Shown here piece after piece: positions 61,553 to 64,000 of a DNA stretch of 64,000 bases. This DNA comes from Mycolicibacterium litorale. GTDB taxonomy: Bacteria; Actinomycetota; Actinomycetes; Mycobacteriales; Mycobacteriaceae. Location: the NCBI GenBank assembly GCA_002007745.1, contig CP019882.1, positions 2,108,001 through 2,172,000 of the forward strand, written 5' to 3'. Under the pieces are notes generated by a model. The model saw only the letters and a list, made by a program, of their open reading frames with translations. It was not told the DNA's origin and ran no database searches. Position numbers and translations under genes: made by a program. How positions within the stretch are numbered: the stretch's first letter is position 1; each line of letters starts with the position of its first letter.

Positions 61553-63621
61553 ATGACCGCGACGCGACCGGAGGAGCTCACACGGCAGCCTCCCGGTTCG
61601 CCGACGGGCGGGGGTGCGGGCCGATCATTGCATCCGGTGGAGATGGCGCAGGCCGCGGTGATGGCCGCCCTCGCCGCTGCACTGGCCATCATCTCCGTCG
61701 TCGTGCCGTTTGCGGGTGGGTTGTCCCTGCTGACCACGGTGCCGATGGGGCTGCTGGGTTACCGCTACCGCATCCGGGTGCTGCTGGCCGCCACGTTCGC
61801 GGCCAGCGTCGTCGCGTTTCTGATCGCCGGGATCAGCGGCCTGATGGTGGTGGTCAACTGCGCCTACGTCGGCGGACTGGCAGGCACCATGAAACGCCGT
61901 GGCCGCGGTACCCCGACCGTCATCGCAGTGGGGCTGGCAGCCGGGGTGGTCTTCGGGCTGTTCGTCATCGCCGCGCTGACCGTGTTGGTGCGGCTGCGCA
62001 CGCTGACGTTCGCGGCCATGACCGCCAACTTCGACGGGGTGGTCTCGGTGGTCTCGCGCTTCGAACCGTTCCGGCCGGCCGCCGAAGACGCCAAACGCCT
62101 ATTCAACACGGCACTCGAGTACTGGCCGGTGCTGTTGATGTTCTACGCGATCGTCTCGATTTTGGTCGTGACGATGGTCGGCTGGTGGGCGCTGTCCCGC
62201 GTGCTGGACCGGCTGCGCGGCATCCCGGACGTCCACAAGCTGGAGACGCCCGACGAATCCGGGCCCGTCGGACCGGTTCCGGTGCGCCTGGTCGACGCCC
62301 AGTTCCGCTATCCCGGAGCCGATCACGACGCCCTGCGTCCGACGAGCCTGACCGTCGACGTCGGCGAGCACGTTGCTATCACCGGCGCGAACGGTTCGGG
62401 CAAGACCACGCTGATGTTGTTGCTCGCCGGCCGGCAGCCCACGTCGGGCACCATCGAGCGCCCCGGCGCGGTCGGGCTCGGCCAGCTCGGCGGCACGGCG
62501 GTGGTGATGCAGCATCCCGAAAGCCAGGTGTTGGGCACCCGTGTCGCCGACGACGTGGTCTGGGGTCTGCCACCGGGAACACAGACCGATATCGCCGGCG
62601 TGCTGGCCGAGGTCGGGTTGACCGGTATGGAAGAGCGTGACACCGGCGGGTTGTCCGGCGGCGAATTGCAGCGACTCTCGGTAGCGGCGGCACTGGCGCG
62701 GCGCCCGTCGATGATGATCGCCGACGAAGTCACCAGCATGGTCGATCAGCGGGGGCGTGAGGCGCTGCTGAGCGTGCTGTCCGACCTGACCGAACGTCAC
62801 CGCATGGCGCTGGTGCAGATCACCCATTACAACAACGAGGCCGAGACCGCGGACCGGGTGATCAATCTGAGCGACTCGCTGGACAACACCGACATGGTGG
62901 AGAGCGCCGCGGCGCCCATCACGACCACTGACACGCCTGCCCGCCGCGGCGCACCGGTGCTCGAGCTCGACCACGTCAATCACGAATACGCCGCGGGCAC
63001 CCCGTGGGCCAAAACCGCCCTGCGTGACGTAACCTTCACCGTCACCGAGGGGAAGGCGTGCTCATCCACGGCGGCAACGGATCGGGCAAGTCGACCTTGG
63101 CGTGGATTCTGGCCGGATTGACCGTGCCGACCACGGGCTCCTGCCTGGTGCGCGGGCGCCCGGCAGCGGACTGCGTGGGTGATGTCGCGATCGCATTCCA
63201 GGCAGCCCGCCTCCAACTCATGCGCAGCAGGGTCGATCTGGAAGTCGCCTCGGCTGCCGGATTCTCACCGGATGACAAGACCCGTGTGATCGCCGCGCTG
63301 GCCAAGGTCGGCCTCGACGCCTCGTTGGCGCGCCGGCGCATCGACCAACTCTCCGGCGGCCAGATGCGTCGGGTGGTGATCGCCGGCCTGCTGGCTCGTT
63401 CACCGCAGGCGTTGATCCTCGATGAGCCGTTGGCCGGTCTGGACGCCGCCAGTCAACGTGGCCTGTTGCGGCTGCTGATCGATTTGCGCCGCAACAGCGG
63501 CCTCACCGTGGTGGTGATCTCGCATGACTTTGTCGGCCTCGAGGAGTTGTGTCCGCGGACCCTGCACCTCGACGGGGGCGTCCTGACACCGGCACCGACG
63601 ACGGCGGGGGACATGTCGTGA
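61553..63621 (+). CDS. ECF-type transporter: membrane domain plus two ATPase domains, frameshifted
   Basis: About 689 residues when repaired (Rv2326c homologue). Residues ~25-225 are a DUF2232-like membrane domain ([20 protein letters not shown]), a substrate-binding (S) component. Two ABC domains follow: the first with Walker [12 protein letters not shown] and signature [11 protein letters not shown], the second with [25 protein letters not shown] and [11 protein letters not shown]. The frame breaks in GGGG at 63049-63052, just before the second Walker A; a fifth G restores [18 protein letters not shown] hexamer 6 nt before ATG 61553 suggests a leaderless start. The vitamin or metal imported is unknown. 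Confidence 0.9.
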
Positions 63622-64000
63622 CGGCTGGCCGTCAACCACGCCCGGTCGTGTTGCTCCGCCCGATTCCCGGCACCTCGCCGATCCACGAACTGTGGGCTGG
63701 CACCAAACTGGTTGTGGTGCTGGCGTTATCGGCGCTGATGGCGTTCTACCCGGACTGGGTGCCGATAGCGTTGACGTCGATACTGATCGTCGTTGCGATC
63801 CGGATGGCACGCATCCCGCGCGGTGTGGTGCCGTCGGTGCCCACGTGGTTGTGGATCTTGCTGCTGCTCGGCGGCGTGACGGCGGCGCTGGCCGGCGGGG
63901 CGCCCGAACTGCACCTGGGATCCGTCGACATCGGCCTCGGCGGGTTTCTGAAATTCGCCCGCATCACGGTGGTGTCGTTCGTGCTGTTGGCACTCGGGGC
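63618..64000 (+). CDS. ECF transporter T component (CbiQ-like), partial
   Basis: GTG 63618 overlaps the preceding stop (GTGA) and the frame is open to the window edge. The visible part reads [20 protein letters not shown], then [20 protein letters not shown] and further membrane helices, as in the CbiQ/EcfT energy-coupling family (Rv2325c homologue). With the upstream fused S-A-A protein it completes an ECF importer. Confidence 0.85.
   Translation, partial: MTAGRQPRPVVLLRPIPGTSPIHELWAGTKLVVVLALSALMAFYPDWVPIALTSILIVVAIRMARIPRGVVPSVPTWLWILLLLGGVTAALAGGAPELHLGSVDIGLGGFLKFARITVVSFVLLALG

Overview
The window reads as chromosome of a mycobacterium, most likely a fast-growing (Mycolicibacterium-type) species. 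Evidence is the high G+C content, the frequent GTG starts, the many leaderless starts 6-7 nt behind a -10 hexamer, and gene order. The order lepA, lppR-like, GH15 trehalase, subI-cysTWA, che1-cysH-sirA, hemW, hrcA-dnaJ2-rsmE-phoH-ybeY-corC-era, amiA2, recO-uppS, zur/smtB, glyS, TPM protein, dgt, dnaG, tRNA-Asn matches the region around Rv2405-Rv2325c of M. tuberculosis as I remember it. I saw no prophage, insertion sequence or CRISPR array.

Layout. 0-5 kb: a cut-off small gene, a PemK/MazF-like gene, lepA, two PknH-sensor-like lipoproteins and a uridine-kinase-like P-loop protein. 5-9.5 kb: an accessory locus with an APC permease, a TetR regulator, a Rid-family protein and a PhyH Fe(II)/2-oxoglutarate dioxygenase. 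Its two outer promoter regions share a 17-bp element (16/17 identical), and a decayed second dioxygenase copy lies inside it. 9.5-13.8 kb: a Bcr/CflA exporter with a divergent MarR gene, a GH15 trehalase and two tiny membrane proteins. 13.8-21.2 kb: sulfur assimilation, as subI-cysTWA facing che1-cysH-sirA. Each unit is preceded by a 93-bp leaderless small ORF ending in Cys codons, which fits the cysteine-responsive attenuators known in mycobacteria. 21-28 kb: hemW, a small secreted protein, a SulP-carbonic anhydrase fusion and a two-component system. 28-39 kb: CIRCE-hrcA-dnaJ2 and the RNA and ribosome maintenance genes (rsmE, phoH, ybeY, era), then recO and uppS. 39-44.5 kb: lutABC lactate oxidation, zur/smtB zinc regulators and glyS. 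44.5-54.4 kb: TPM protein, dgt, ferritin, feoAB with a NifU-like protein, dnaG and tRNA-Asn. 54.4-64 kb: orphan oxidase subunit III/IV-like genes, an acyl-CoA oxidase, VIT1 and bestrophin homologues, a MarR-MFS pair, and a cut-off ECF-type transporter.

Data quality matters here. Seven genes (ridA, cysA, hemW, a secreted protein, a histidine kinase, uppS, the ECF ATPase) are each broken by the loss of a single base. In six of them the loss lies in or beside a run of 3-5 G or C. Since uppS and cysA are not expected to be dead, most of these are probably consensus errors. They are annotated as full-length frameshifted genes. The ridA break is not in a homopolymer and deserves separate checking.

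The most promising candidate for an undescribed system is the 5-9.5 kb permease/TetR/Rid/dioxygenase locus. It looks like an inducible module for uptake and oxidation of an unknown, probably nitrogen-containing, small molecule.
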